64,000 nt of DNA, from the NCBI GenBank assembly GCA_035463115.1, contig DATHTO010000135.1, forward strand, positions 1 to 64,000. The letters run 5' to 3'. Shown here one piece after another: positions 33,395 to 43,015 of the stretch. The notes below the pieces were generated by a model. That model was not told where the DNA came from. It ran no database searches and was given only the letters and a program-made list of their open reading frames with translations. The position numbers and the translations under genes were made by a program. The DNA is from BPGL01 sp035463115. GTDB lineage: Bacteria > Actinomycetota > UBA4738 > HRBIN12. Position 1 is the stretch's first letter. Every line of letters begins with the position of its first letter.

Positions 33395-34752
33395 AGCCGA
33401 GACGCCTGTCCGATGTCGCGCGAGCGGTCCGCGGCACGCAGCTCGGCGACGACGTCGTCGTGCGCTCCGTCGCGATCGACTCGCGCGAGGTCCTCGACGG
33501 GGACCTGTTCGTTGCGCTGCCGGGCGAGCGGACCGACGGTGTCACGTTCGTCGTCGACGCGTTCGACCGGGGCGCGGCGGCGGCGATGGTGCCGACCGCC
33601 AGCAAGGTCGACGCTCCCGTCGTCGTCGTGGGCTCGACGAACGAGGCCCTGCTCCGCCTGGCGACGGACGAACGGCGGCGGATCGACGCGACGGTCGTCG
33701 CGATCACGGGCGCGAACGGCAAGACGACGACGAAGGATCTGACGGCTGCCGTCGCCGCCACGCGGTTCGGCGTCCACGCCAGCCCGCGATCGTTCAACAA
33801 CGAGATCGGCGTCCCGGTCACGCTGCTGACGGCGCCCCCCGACACCGAGGTCGTCGTCGCAGAGCTCGGCGCTCGTCACGTCGGGGACGTCGCGGAGCTC
33901 TGCGCCGTCACGCGACCCCACATCGCCGTCGTCACGAACGTCGGCGTCGCACACATGGCGATCTTCGGATCGTGGGAGAAGATCGTCGAGGCCTCGGCCG
34001 AGCCGGTCGAGGCGCTCGGCGTCGACGACGTCGCCGTGCTGAACGTCGACGATCCGGTCGTCGCCACGTACGCCTCGCGTGCCGCGGGTCGCGTCGTGCG
34101 GTTCGGCCGAACGGCCGACGCCGACGTGCGCGCGAGCGACGTGACGCTCGACGTCGACGGCGCCGCATCGTTCGTCGTCAGCGCCGACGGCCGCAGCGTC
34201 GACGTGCGGCTCGGGGTCCCTGGCGAACACATGGTGGCGAACGCGCTTGCAGCGATCGCCGTCGGTCGCGAGCTGGGGGTTCCGCTCGCCGACGCCGCGT
34301 CGGCGGTGCGCGCGACGCCGGCGTCACCCTGGCGGATGGAGACCTTCGCGGGCGACGGCGGGATCCGCGTCGTGAACGACGCGTACAACGCGAACCCCGA
34401 GTCGACGGCCGCGGCGCTCCGGACCGCCCGGTGGATCGCGGGGGACGGTCGCGTGATCGCGGTGCTGGGGCAGATGGCGGAGCTCGGTCCGATCGCCGCG
34501 CAGGAGCACGAACGCATCGGCGAGCTCGCGGCCCGGCTCCGGATCGACCGCGTGATCGCGGTGGGCGACGACGCCCTGCCCATCGCGGTCGCCGCCGTGC
34601 GCGAGGGCGTCGAGCCCGGTCACGTCCGGGCCGTCGACGGCGTGCCCGCGGCGCTCGCCGCCGTGCGCGAGCTCATCGAGCCAGGGGACGTCGTGCTGTG
34701 CAAGGGGTCTCGCGTGGCCGGCCTCGAGCGCGTCGCGGAGGCGTTCCGATGA
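33391..34752 (+). CDS. murF: UDP-MurNAc-tripeptide-D-Ala-D-Ala ligase
   Basis: 453 residues, coupled to murE by ATGA. Motifs: SVAIDSREVLDGDLFVALPG near residue 25, ITGANGKTTTKDLTAAV (ATP loop), FNNEIGVPVTLL, and VNDAYNANPESTAAAL in the C-terminal domain. It adds D-Ala-D-Ala to complete the cytoplasmic pentapeptide precursor. Complete, with normal length. Confidence 0.94.
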   Translation: MKPRRLSDVARAVRGTQLGDDVVVRSVAIDSREVLDGDLFVALPGERTDGVTFVVDAFDRGAAAAMVPTASKVDAPVVVVGSTNEALLRLATDERRRIDATVVAITGANGKTTTKDLTAAVAATRFGVHASPRSFNNEIGVPVTLLTAPPDTEVVVAELGARHVGDVAELCAVTRPHIAVVTNVGVAHMAIFGSWEKIVEASAEPVEALGVDDVAVLNVDDPVVATYASRAAGRVVRFGRTADADVRASDVTLDVDGAASFVVSADGRSVDVRLGVPGEHMVANALAAIAVGRELGVPLADAASAVRATPASPWRMETFAGDGGIRVVNDAYNANPESTAAALRTARWIAGDGRVIAVLGQMAELGPIAAQEHERIGELAARLRIDRVIAVGDDALPIAVAAVREGVEPGHVRAVDGVPAALAAVRELIEPGDVVLCKGSRVAGLERVAEAFR

Positions 34753-35810
34753 TCTCGATCCTGATCGCCGCCTCGATCGCCGGCGCCGTGACCCTCCTCG
34801 GAACGCCCGTCGCGATCCGTGCCTTCCGCGCCTGGGGATGGGGCCAGCGGATCCGTGAGGACGGACCGTCGACCCACATGGAGAAGATGGGGACGCCGAC
34901 GATGGGCGGCGTCGTCATGATCGTCGGACTGCTCCTCGGGTTCGTCGCGTCCAGGGTGACGACGCAGCGTCTGACCGAGACGGGCCTCGCCCTGATCGTC
35001 GCGACGGTCGGGTTCGGTGCCGTCGGGTTCCTCGACGACTACATGAAGGTGCGGCGGCGCCGGTCGCTCGGGCTGTCGAAGTCGCAGAAGTTCCTCGGGA
35101 CCGCCATCGTCTCCATCCTGTTCGCCGTCCTCGTGGCCTCGTTCGCCGACGACTCCGGGACGTCGACCAACCTCTCGTTCATCCGTGAGACGAGCCTCCG
35201 GCTCGGCGCGTTCTTCTTCATCTGGGCGTTCCTGATCCTGACCTCGTCGTCGAACGCGGTGAACCTCACCGACGGGCTCGACGGCCTCGCGGCGGGCTCC
35301 TCGACGCTCGTCCTGTCGTCGTACGTCTTCATCGCCTTCTGGCAGTTCCGTCACACGTGCGAGCTGCTCGGCAACGCGAGCGGCTGCTACGGCGTCGACG
35401 CGTGGCACATGCAGGACGCGGCGATCGTCGCCGCGGCGATGCTCGGGGCGTCGATCGGCTTCCTCTGGTGGAACGCCGCGCCGGCGCGCATCTTCATGGG
35501 TGACACGGGATCGCTCGCGCTCGGCGGGTTGTTCGGCGGGCTGGCGATCGTGACGAACACGCAGCTGCTGCTCGTGATCGTCGGCGGCCTGTACGTGCTC
35601 GAGACGGCGTCCGTGATCATCCAGGTCATCTCGTACCGCGGGTTCGGACGACGGGTGTTCCGGATGTCGCCGATCCACCATCACTTCGAGCTCGTGGGAT
35701 GGCCGGAGTTCACCGTGATCGTCCGCTTCTGGATGCTCGCGGGGATCTGCGCGTCGGTCGGTCTCGGTCTGTACTACGCCGACTTCATCGCCCGAGGAGG
35801 GCTCGACTGA
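34749..35810 (+). CDS. mraY: Phospho-MurNAc-pentapeptide transferase
   Basis: 353 residues from ATG 34749 (ATGA overlap). A ten-helix membrane enzyme that moves phospho-MurNAc-pentapeptide to undecaprenyl phosphate, making lipid I. Blocks: KMGTPTMGGVV near the N-terminus, FLDDYMK (catalytic acidic pair), SNAVNLTDGLDGLAAG, FMGDTGSLALGG, and MSPIHHHFE near the C-terminus. All are intact. Confidence 0.96.
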   Translation: MISILIAASIAGAVTLLGTPVAIRAFRAWGWGQRIREDGPSTHMEKMGTPTMGGVVMIVGLLLGFVASRVTTQRLTETGLALIVATVGFGAVGFLDDYMKVRRRRSLGLSKSQKFLGTAIVSILFAVLVASFADDSGTSTNLSFIRETSLRLGAFFFIWAFLILTSSSNAVNLTDGLDGLAAGSSTLVLSSYVFIAFWQFRHTCELLGNASGCYGVDAWHMQDAAIVAAAMLGASIGFLWWNAAPARIFMGDTGSLALGGLFGGLAIVTNTQLLLVIVGGLYVLETASVIIQVISYRGFGRRVFRMSPIHHHFELVGWPEFTVIVRFWMLAGICASVGLGLYYADFIARGGLD

Positions 35811-37159
35811 TGTCGGAGCGGTTCGACGGTCGGCGCGTCCTCGTGGTCGGCGCCGGCGTCGCGGGCCGCGCCGCCGCCACGATCTACGCCGACCGCGGCG
35901 CCGTGGTCCGCGTCAGCGACGCGCGCGATGCCGGTGCGATCGGCGACGTCTCCGATCTCGCGGGCGCCGGCGTCGAGGTGCGCACCGGAGGCCACGCCGA
36001 CGACGACCTCGACGGCGTCGATCTCGTGTTCGCGAGTCCCGGCGTGCCACCGGGCGCGCCACCGCTCGTCTCGGCGCGGGCCAGGGGGCTCGACGTCGTC
36101 GGCGAGCTCGAGCTCGGCGCCCAGCTCGCCTCGGCGCCGTACCTCGCCGTGACGGGGACGAACGGCAAGACGACGGCGACGGGCCTGCTCGCCGCGTGCC
36201 TGCGCGCCGACGGCCTCGACGCGATCGCGTGCGGCAACATCGGATACCCGTTCCCGACCGCAGCGATCGAAGCGCACGACGTCCTCGTCGTCGAGTGCTC
36301 GTCCTTCCAGCTCGAGCGGCAGCGCTCGTTCCATCCGCGCGTGTCGGTCCTGCTGAACGTGGCCCCGGATCATCTGGACTGGCACGGCGGCTTCGATGCG
36401 TACGCGGACGCGAAGGCGAAGGTCTTCGCGTCGCAGCGGGGCGACGACGTCCACGTCGGGAACCGCGACGACGAGGCGGGGGCGGCCATCTCGGCGACCG
36501 CCCCATGCGCGACGTGCTGGTTCCGGGCCGGGGCCCCCGGGGCGGGGGAGGTCGGCTACCGCGGCGACCGTCTCGTGGCTCGGATCGGCGATGAGGTGGA
36601 TCTGGGTGCGGTCGACGCCGCGCGCGCGGGCTTCCGCGAGGATGCCGCGGCGGCGGCGACGGCCGCGCTCGCGTTCGGAGCCGCCGCCGACGCGATCGCC
36701 ATGGGCATCGCGGCCTTCGAGCCGGCACGGCACCGCGGCGAGACGGTGGCCGTCGTCGACGGCGTCCGGTTCGTCGACAACTCGAAGGCGACGAACGTCC
36801 ACGCGGCGATCGCGGCGATCGACGGCGTGACCGACGCGGTGCTGATCGCCGGCGGGCGCGCGAAGGGCACCGACCTGTCGTCGCTCGCGTCGCGAGCCGA
36901 CCGCCTGCGGGCGGTCGTCGCCCTCGGCGAAGCGACCGAGGAGCTCGTCGCGGCGTTCGGTGATCGCCTGCCCGTGCGGCGGGCAGCCACGATCGAGGAC
37001 GCCGTTCGCGTGGCCCACCGGCTCGCCGCCCCCGGTGGCACCGTCCTGCTCGCCCCGGCGGCGGCCAGCTGGGATCAGTTCGCGAGCTACGAGGAGCGCG
37101 GCGACCGCTTCACCGCGGCCGCGCGGAGCCTTCCCGCCGGAGCGGATGCCCGTGGCTGA
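35810..37159 (+). CDS. murD: UDP-MurNAc-L-alanine--D-glutamate ligase
   Basis: 449 residues; the ATG overlaps the mraY TGA by one base. The Rossmann start VLVVGAGVAGRAAA is followed by the Mur ligase centre AVTGTNGKTTATGLLA, CGNIGYPF, NVAPDHLDWHG and the C-terminal domain with FVDNSKATNVHAA. It adds D-Glu to UDP-MurNAc-L-Ala. No missing motifs. Confidence 0.95.
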   Translation: MSERFDGRRVLVVGAGVAGRAAATIYADRGAVVRVSDARDAGAIGDVSDLAGAGVEVRTGGHADDDLDGVDLVFASPGVPPGAPPLVSARARGLDVVGELELGAQLASAPYLAVTGTNGKTTATGLLAACLRADGLDAIACGNIGYPFPTAAIEAHDVLVVECSSFQLERQRSFHPRVSVLLNVAPDHLDWHGGFDAYADAKAKVFASQRGDDVHVGNRDDEAGAAISATAPCATCWFRAGAPGAGEVGYRGDRLVARIGDEVDLGAVDAARAGFREDAAAAATAALAFGAAADAIAMGIAAFEPARHRGETVAVVDGVRFVDNSKATNVHAAIAAIDGVTDAVLIAGGRAKGTDLSSLASRADRLRAVVALGEATEELVAAFGDRLPVRRAATIEDAVRVAHRLAAPGGTVLLAPAAASWDQFASYEERGDRFTAAARSLPAGADARG

Positions 37160-38507
37160 GCGCTCGACCGCGCGGGGTCGCGCGACCGCGGGCCGGGGCG
37201 AGGCCGCGAGCCGCGCGACGGCGAGCCGCGGCGCCACCAGGCGGGCGACGACGGCGACTCGGCGCCGCCACCTCCGCGCCGTCCCCGATCGGGCGCAGGC
37301 TCGGAGCCGCGCTGCGTCGATCCGCGCCGTTGCGCGGACCGACGTGATCCTCGTCCTCGTGCCGACGTGGTTCCTGACGGCCATGGGGCTCGTGATGGTG
37401 CTGTCGGCCGGCTCCGTGTCCGCGGCGCAGGGATACGACGGCAACAGCTTCTGGTACTTCCAGCGCCAGGTGATCTACGCGGTCGCCGGTCTGTCGGCCG
37501 GCGCGCTCGTCGCCCGGCTCCCGTACGCCGCGTGGCGACGCCTGTGGATCCCCGTGCTCGGGGTGTCGTCGTTGCTGATGCTCGTCGCCGCCCATCCGGC
37601 GTCTGGCACGTCGCTGTACGGCGCGTCGCGGTGGATCGACCTCGGACCCGTGACGCTGCAGCCGTCGGAGTTCGCGAAGCTCGGCCTGATCACGTTCGCG
37701 GCGACGGTGCTGACGGCCAAGCGGGCGAAGCTCGACGATCCGGTGCACCTGGCGTTGCCGCTCGCACCGGTCGTCATGGTGGTCGCGGGGCTCGGCGTCG
37801 CGCAGCGAGATCTCGGGACCACCGTCATCATCTGCGGTTCGGTCTTCCTGCTGCTCTTCGTCGCCGGCGTCCGGCTGCGATACCTCGCGGCGTCGGCGGC
37901 CGTGGGGCTGATCGGCGTCGCGTTCCTCATCGTCGGCGAGCCGTACCGCCGGACCCGGTTCTTCGACGCGTGGCTCAACCCGCAGGCCGACGCCTCCGGC
38001 GCCGGATACCAGCTGATCCAGGGTCTGATCGCGATCGGGTCGGGCGGATGGACCGGGCTGGGCCTCGGTTCCAGCCGCGCGAAGTGGGACTACCTGCCGA
38101 ACGCGCACTCCGACTTCATCTTCGCCGTGATCGCCGAGGAACTCGGGCTCCTCGGCGCGCTCACGGTCCTCGTCGCCTTCGGCGTCCTGCTCTTCGCCGC
38201 GGTGCGGATCGCGCTCCACGCGACCGACACGTTCGGCCGGTTGCTCGCGGCGGGTGTCGCCTCGTGGATCGGGCTACAGACGGTGATCAACCTCGGCGCC
38301 GTGACGGGGCTCCTGCCGATCACCGGTGTTCCGTTGCCGCTCGTCTCGTTCGGCGGCACGGCCCTCGTCGTCACGCTCGCGGGGATCGGCGTCCTGGTGA
38401 GCGTCGCCCGTGGCACCGCCGCCCGCGGAGGTACGAACGGTCGAGGAGCGCGCGACCGGGCGGAGGCGACGCGGCCGCGTCCTCCCGCTCGGAAGGCTCC
38501 GCGGTGA
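37146..38507 (+). CDS. ftsW: Septal peptidoglycan glycosyltransferase FtsW
   Basis: 453 residues from ATG 37146, overlapping murD by 14 nt; GTG 37152 is an alternative. A basic cytoplasmic extension of about 65 residues precedes ten membrane helices of the SEDS family. Motifs include GASRWIDLGPVTLQPSEFAKL, the catalytic-loop stretch NAHSDFIFAVIAEELGLLGA, and LPLVSFGGTALV. Polymerises lipid II at the septum together with FtsI. The C-terminal tail is again basic. The basic Arg/Ala tails at both ends are long for FtsW. Confidence 0.93.
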   Translation: MPVAERSTARGRATAGRGEAASRATASRGATRRATTATRRRHLRAVPDRAQARSRAASIRAVARTDVILVLVPTWFLTAMGLVMVLSAGSVSAAQGYDGNSFWYFQRQVIYAVAGLSAGALVARLPYAAWRRLWIPVLGVSSLLMLVAAHPASGTSLYGASRWIDLGPVTLQPSEFAKLGLITFAATVLTAKRAKLDDPVHLALPLAPVVMVVAGLGVAQRDLGTTVIICGSVFLLLFVAGVRLRYLAASAAVGLIGVAFLIVGEPYRRTRFFDAWLNPQADASGAGYQLIQGLIAIGSGGWTGLGLGSSRAKWDYLPNAHSDFIFAVIAEELGLLGALTVLVAFGVLLFAAVRIALHATDTFGRLLAAGVASWIGLQTVINLGAVTGLLPITGVPLPLVSFGGTALVVTLAGIGVLVSVARGTAARGGTNGRGARDRAEATRPRPPARKAPR

Positions 38508-39604
38508 AGGTCGTCGTCGCAGGAGGCGGAACCGGCGGCCACGTCACGCCGGCCTTGGCCGTCGCCCGTCGGTTGATCGACGACCACGGCGCGACGGTGC
38601 GGTTCATCGGGTCGTCCACCGGCTTCGAGGCGACGATGGTGCCCGAAGCCGGGATCGAGTTCCACGGCATCGAGGTGGTGCCGTTGTACCGCGAGGTGTC
38701 GTTCCGCGCTGCGCGGGCTCCGTTCGTGGCCGCCCGATCGGTCGGCCGAGCGCGGGCGTTGATCCGCGGCGCCGACGTGGTCCTCGGCGTCGGCGGCTAC
38801 GCGAGCGTCCCGGCGGGGATCGCGGCGCGCCGCGAGCGGATCCCGCTCGTCCTCCACGAACAGAACGCGGTTCCGAGCCTGTCGAACCGGGTGCTCGCAC
38901 GATGGGCGACGGCGATCGGCTCCACGTTCGCGTCGGCGGCCTCGCGGTTCGGTCGGACCGTCCGCGTGGAGCACACCGGCAACCCGGTCCGGTCGTCGAT
39001 CCTCGCCGTGCCGACGCGCCGCGACGAACTCGCGACCCAAGCGCGGGAGGCGTTCCGCCTCGAGGCCGATCGCCGGACGGTGCTCGTGACCGGCGGAAGC
39101 CAGGGAGCGCTCCACCTCGACCAGGTGATCGCTGCGGCGCTGCCCGCCCTCGCGCCCCGGCCCGTCCAGCTGGTGGTCGTCACGGGACGTGACCACGTCG
39201 CCGTCGTGGCCGACGCCGTCGAGCGGGGACCGTCGCCGCGCGTCCACGTCGCGCCGTTCCTCGATCGGATCGAGCTCGCGTACGCGGTCGCGGACGTCGC
39301 CGTCGCCCGCGCGGGGGCCGGATCGGTCGCGGAGCTGGCCGTCTGCGGGATCCCCTGCGTGCTCGTGCCGTACCCGCACGCGACGGCGAACCATCAAGAG
39401 GCGAACGCGCGAGAGCTCGTCGCCGCCGGCGGAGCCGAGATGATCGTGGACCGGGAGCTTTCACCGGATGCCCTCGTCGCGTGCATCCTCGGGGTGATGG
39501 ACGACGACGCCAGGCGCCGGTCGATGGCCCAGGCGATGCGGTCGTGGGCGCGGCCCGACGCCGACGTCCGCCTGGCGGAGCTCGTGATGGCGGTCGCGCG
39601 ATGA
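38504..39604 (+). CDS. murG: UDP-GlcNAc--lipid I GlcNAc transferase
   Basis: 366 residues from GTG 38504, overlapping ftsW as GTGA. GT-B fold with the N-terminal VAGGGTGGHVTPALAVA loop, GVGGYASVPA, HEQNAVPSLSNR, TGGSQGALHLD, and the UDP-GlcNAc site RAGAGSVAELAVCGIPCVLVPYPHATANHQ. It converts lipid I to lipid II on the inner face of the membrane. Confidence 0.95.
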   Translation: MKVVVAGGGTGGHVTPALAVARRLIDDHGATVRFIGSSTGFEATMVPEAGIEFHGIEVVPLYREVSFRAARAPFVAARSVGRARALIRGADVVLGVGGYASVPAGIAARRERIPLVLHEQNAVPSLSNRVLARWATAIGSTFASAASRFGRTVRVEHTGNPVRSSILAVPTRRDELATQAREAFRLEADRRTVLVTGGSQGALHLDQVIAAALPALAPRPVQLVVVTGRDHVAVVADAVERGPSPRVHVAPFLDRIELAYAVADVAVARAGAGSVAELAVCGIPCVLVPYPHATANHQEANARELVAAGGAEMIVDRELSPDALVACILGVMDDDARRRSMAQAMRSWARPDADVRLAELVMAVAR

Positions 39605-41043
39605 GCACGCTCGCCACCGGCGCCTACGTCCCCCCTGACGGCTCGATCCCGACCCTCGACGTGCCGTCGCTCCAGGGGGTCGCGAAGGTCCACCTGATCG
39701 GCGCGGGCGGCGCCGGCATGCGGAACCTCGCGCGCCTGTTCCTCGCGCGCGGCATCGCCGTCGATGGCTCGGATCTCAAGGAGACGAAGGGCGTCCGCGA
39801 GCTGCGCGATCTCGGTGCGCGCATCGAGATCGGCCACGATCGCGCGCACCTCGCCGGCGCCGACGCCGTCGTGATCTCGAGCGCGATCGCGCCGACCAAC
39901 GTCGAGCGGGTCGCGGCCGAGGCCGCCGGCGTGCCGGTCTGGCGCCGGCAGCAGGCGATCGCGGCGCTCGCAGCTGGCCGCCGGGTCGTGTCCGTCGCCG
40001 GAACGCACGGGAAGACGACGACCACGTCGCTCGTCGCGGTCTCCCTCGAGCGCGCCGGCCTCGATCCGACCTACCTCGTCGGTGGCGATCTGAACGAGAG
40101 CGGCTCGGGTGCCGCCCACGGCGAGGGGGACCTGTTCGTCTTCGAGGCCGACGAGAGCGACGGATCGTTCCTGCTCGTTCCGCCCTCGATCGGCGTGATC
40201 ACGAACATCGAGCTCGATCACGTGGACTTCTATCCCGGAGGCTTTGACGAGATCGTCGCGGCCTTCGCGGCGTTCGACGCTCGATGCGGGCACGTCGTGG
40301 CGTTCGGCGACGACGCCGATGTCCGCGCGGCTCTCGCGGCGGCGGGCGTCGGCGCGACGACGTACGGGATGCGCGCGGACAACGACCTCGTCGTCACCGC
40401 CGATGCGCTCGGCCCGACGGGCGCGCGCGGCCGGGTCCGGGTCGACGGCCGCGAGGTGGACGTCTCGCTCGCCGTCGACGGAGCGCACAACCTCCTGAAC
40501 GCCGCGGCCGCGATCGGCGTCGCCCGCGCGTGCGGCGTCGACGTGGCCGATGCCGCGGCGTCCCTCGCGTCGTTCGCCGGCGTCCACCGCCGGTTCGAGC
40601 GACGCGGTCACGCGCGCGGGGCGGACTTCTACGACGACTACGGCCACACCCCCACGGAGATGCGGGTCACGATCGAGACGGCCCGCCGGCGAGAGCCGCA
40701 GCGCCTGATCGCGGTCGTGCAGCCGCACCGCTACTCGCGCGTCCAGGCGTTGTGGCGCCAGCTCGGCGCGAGCGTCACCGGTGCCGACGTGGTCGTCGTG
40801 ACCGACGTCTACGGCGCGGCGCAGGACCCGATCCCGGGCATCACCGGCAAGCTCGTCGTCGACGGCGTGCAGCTCGCCGAGCCCGGTCGGCGGACCGTCT
40901 ACCTCCCGCACCGACGCGACGTCGTCGCGTTCCTCGACCGAGAGGTCCGCGAGGGCGATCTCGTCGTGACGATGGGATGCGGTGACGTGTGGATGGTGGG
41001 CGACGCCGCGCTCGAACGGATCCGGGAGCGCGACGGTGGATGA
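39601..41043 (+). CDS. murC: UDP-MurNAc--L-alanine ligase
   Basis: 480 residues from ATG 39601 (ATGA overlap with murG). N-terminal HLIGAGGAGMRNLARLF, ATP loop SVAGTHGKTTTTSLV, then EADESDGSFL, NIELDHVDFY, HRRFERRG and the C-terminal DDYGHTPTEM. It attaches the first amino acid, L-Ala, to UDP-MurNAc. The first 25 residues before the Rossmann fold are extra but harmless. Confidence 0.95.
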   Translation: MSTLATGAYVPPDGSIPTLDVPSLQGVAKVHLIGAGGAGMRNLARLFLARGIAVDGSDLKETKGVRELRDLGARIEIGHDRAHLAGADAVVISSAIAPTNVERVAAEAAGVPVWRRQQAIAALAAGRRVVSVAGTHGKTTTTSLVAVSLERAGLDPTYLVGGDLNESGSGAAHGEGDLFVFEADESDGSFLLVPPSIGVITNIELDHVDFYPGGFDEIVAAFAAFDARCGHVVAFGDDADVRAALAAAGVGATTYGMRADNDLVVTADALGPTGARGRVRVDGREVDVSLAVDGAHNLLNAAAAIGVARACGVDVADAAASLASFAGVHRRFERRGHARGADFYDDYGHTPTEMRVTIETARRREPQRLIAVVQPHRYSRVQALWRQLGASVTGADVVVVTDVYGAAQDPIPGITGKLVVDGVQLAEPGRRTVYLPHRRDVVAFLDREVREGDLVVTMGCGDVWMVGDAALERIRERDGG

Positions 41044-41959
41044 CCTCGCGGCCGCCGAGCGGATCCTCCGCGACGCGGTGGGGGAGCGGCTCCGCGTCGC
41101 GTTCCCGCTCGGCCCGCTGACGACGTTCCGGATCGGCGGTCCTGCGGCGCTCTACCTGGAGCCCGAGAGCGAGGGCGACCTCTCGGCGGCGGCCCGGGCG
41201 ATCACCGAGGCCGCGATCCCATGGACGGTGCTGGGCAAGGGGTCGAACGTCCTCGTCGCGGACGAGGGGTTCCCCGGCCTCGTGCTCCGGCTCGGGCGGG
41301 CGTTCCGCTGGGCGGCGCGCGAGGACGAGCGCCTGACCGCCGGCGGGGCGATGCCGCTCCCGGCGCTCGCCGGTGTGGCGCTCGGTCACGGCCTCGCCGG
41401 CATCGAGTTCGGCGTCGCGATCCCCGCCACCGTCGGAGGAGCCGTCCGGATGAACGCCGGGGCGCACGGAGGAGAGATCCGCGACGTCGTGGTGCAGATC
41501 GAGCTGTTCGACCTCACGTCGGATCGCCGTCTCGCGCTGGCGGCTTCCGACGCGGGGTTCGGCTACCGCTCCAGCCGCCTTCCGGCCGGCTCGGTCGTGA
41601 CCGGCGCGACGTTCGCGCTCGTGGACGGCGACGTCGCCGAGATCCGGTCACGGATGGATGACGCCCGCGCATGGCGTCGGCGCACGCAGCCGCTCGCGGA
41701 GCCGAACTGCGGCAGCGTGTTCACGAACCCGCCGGGCGCCCACGCCGCCAAGCTGATCGAGGATGCGGGCGGCAAGTCGCTCGTCGAAGGTCGGGCCCAC
41801 GTCTCCGCGAAGCACGCGAACTTCATCATCGCGGAGCCCGGCGCGACGGCCGCCGACGTCATGCGCCTGATCGACCGGATCCGCGTCCTCGTGCGCGAGC
41901 ACGCCGGCCTCGAGCTCGTGCCGGAGGTGCAGCTCGTCGGCGGAACGGCCGATGGCTGA
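41036..41959 (+). CDS. murB: UDP-N-acetylenolpyruvoylglucosamine reductase
   Basis: 307 residues from GTG 41036, overlapping murC by 8 nt. FAD-binding: TTFRIGGPAALYLEPES, WTVLGKGSNVLVADEGF, GIPATVGGAV-like region, and NCGSVFTNPPGAHAAKLIEDAG with the active Ser of type I enzymes. C-terminal HANFIIAEPGATAADVMRLID. It reduces the enolpyruvyl group to form UDP-MurNAc. Confidence 0.95.
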   Translation: MDDLAAAERILRDAVGERLRVAFPLGPLTTFRIGGPAALYLEPESEGDLSAAARAITEAAIPWTVLGKGSNVLVADEGFPGLVLRLGRAFRWAAREDERLTAGGAMPLPALAGVALGHGLAGIEFGVAIPATVGGAVRMNAGAHGGEIRDVVVQIELFDLTSDRRLALAASDAGFGYRSSRLPAGSVVTGATFALVDGDVAEIRSRMDDARAWRRRTQPLAEPNCGSVFTNPPGAHAAKLIEDAGGKSLVEGRAHVSAKHANFIIAEPGATAADVMRLIDRIRVLVREHAGLELVPEVQLVGGTADG

Positions 41960-42683
41960 ACGCCGCGTCCTCCGGCCGAGGGTGCGCCGTGGTCTGATCG
42001 CCGCCGGAGCGCTCGCGCTCGCCGCCGGCGCCGGGTACGGCTCGACGTACACGTGGCTCTTCGCGGCGGGAACGGTGCGTGTCGAGGGCGAGTCCCGCAT
42101 GACGGCGGCGGAGGTGCGTCGCATCGGCGGGCTCGGCGTGGGCACGAACCTCTTCCACCTGGACGCATCCGCGATCGAGCATCGGCTCCTCGACGACCCG
42201 CGGGTCGCGGAAGCGAGCGTCGAGACCGACCTGCCCGACGTCGTGACCGTCCGCATCGTCGAGCGCGTCCCGGTGGCACGTGCGTCCGTCGCGGGAGCAG
42301 CCGCGATCGTCGCCGACGACGGTGAGCTCCTGCCCGGCACCCCCTCGAGTTCGCTGCCCGAGATCCGCGCGGTCGCGGGCGTCCTCGATCGACCCCGACG
42401 CGTCGCAGCGGCAGGCGCGCTCGCCGAGATGTCGCCGGCGCTCCGCCGGAGCGTCGTGACGGTGTTCTCGGCGGCCGACGGTCATCTCGTGCTCGAGACG
42501 GCGAACGGTGTGACCGTGACGTACGGCGCGCCCGCCGAGACGGCGGCCAAGGCGGCGTCGCTCCGCGCGGTGCTCGCCTGGGCCGACGCGCAGGGGGTCG
42601 AACTGGTCGCCGTCGACGTGTCGGTCCCGAACGCGCCCACGGCTCGTACCGAAGACGGGAGCGTGACGCCGACCTCTCCCTGA
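41952..42683 (+). CDS. ftsQ: Cell-division protein FtsQ/DivIB
   Basis: 243 residues from ATG 41952, overlapping murB by 8 nt. Short basic cytoplasmic end, one TM helix (about 14-36), then a POTRA domain (TVRVEGESRMTAAEVRRIGGLGVGTNLFHLD) and the FtsQ beta domain (LPDVVTVRIVERVPVA). Connects early and late divisome proteins. Last of the overlapping run; ftsZ follows after a 330-nt leader. Confidence 0.9.
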   Translation: MAERRVLRPRVRRGLIAAGALALAAGAGYGSTYTWLFAAGTVRVEGESRMTAAEVRRIGGLGVGTNLFHLDASAIEHRLLDDPRVAEASVETDLPDVVTVRIVERVPVARASVAGAAAIVADDGELLPGTPSSSLPEIRAVAGVLDRPRRVAAAGALAEMSPALRRSVVTVFSAADGHLVLETANGVTVTYGAPAETAAKAASLRAVLAWADAQGVELVAVDVSVPNAPTARTEDGSVTPTSP

Positions 42684-43015
42684 GGCGGAACTGTCACGGT
42701 TCGCGGTAACGAACGCGGAGCGAGGGGACGACGACTGCTTGACGGAGCAGCGGGTCCTTAGTAGGGTCGCCTATCTCAACGTTAGGTAGAAATAACAATA
42801 ACGCTCTACTTGACGGTGAGCGTGCGGTCGAGATGCAGGACCGGCACGGAAGGACGTTGCAGGACAGACGCGACGAGCGTGGACGGACGTAGGAGGCTGG
42901 GTCAGGAGCCAGAGGGCCTGCGGGGGGTCTCGAGCAGGCGCGAGGCGGAGCAACGGTGCAGCAACCGGGGGGCGTCATGCGGCCCCTGGATGCCGGGGCC
43001 GGAGGGTCGTACGAG
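42684..43015 (+). promoter_or_regulatory. ftsZ promoter and long AT-rich leader
   Basis: TTGACG (42739-42744), a 17-nt spacer and TAGGGT (42762-42767) form a near-ideal promoter. The mRNA would start near 42774, giving about 240 nt of leader. The first 50 nt are strikingly AT-rich for this genome and contain nested inverted repeats: CGTTA (42780-42784) with TAACG (42799-42803), and ACGCTC (42801-42806) with GAGCGT (42818-42823). A second TTGACG is at 42810-42815. The final part has GGAGGG (43001-43006) before the ATG. Confidence 0.7.

Noticed and set aside
42956..43015. Earlier ftsZ starts at GTG 42956 or ATG 42977
   Set aside because: They add residues not seen in FtsZ proteins. ATG 43016 aligns with the family start and has GGAGGG at proper distance.
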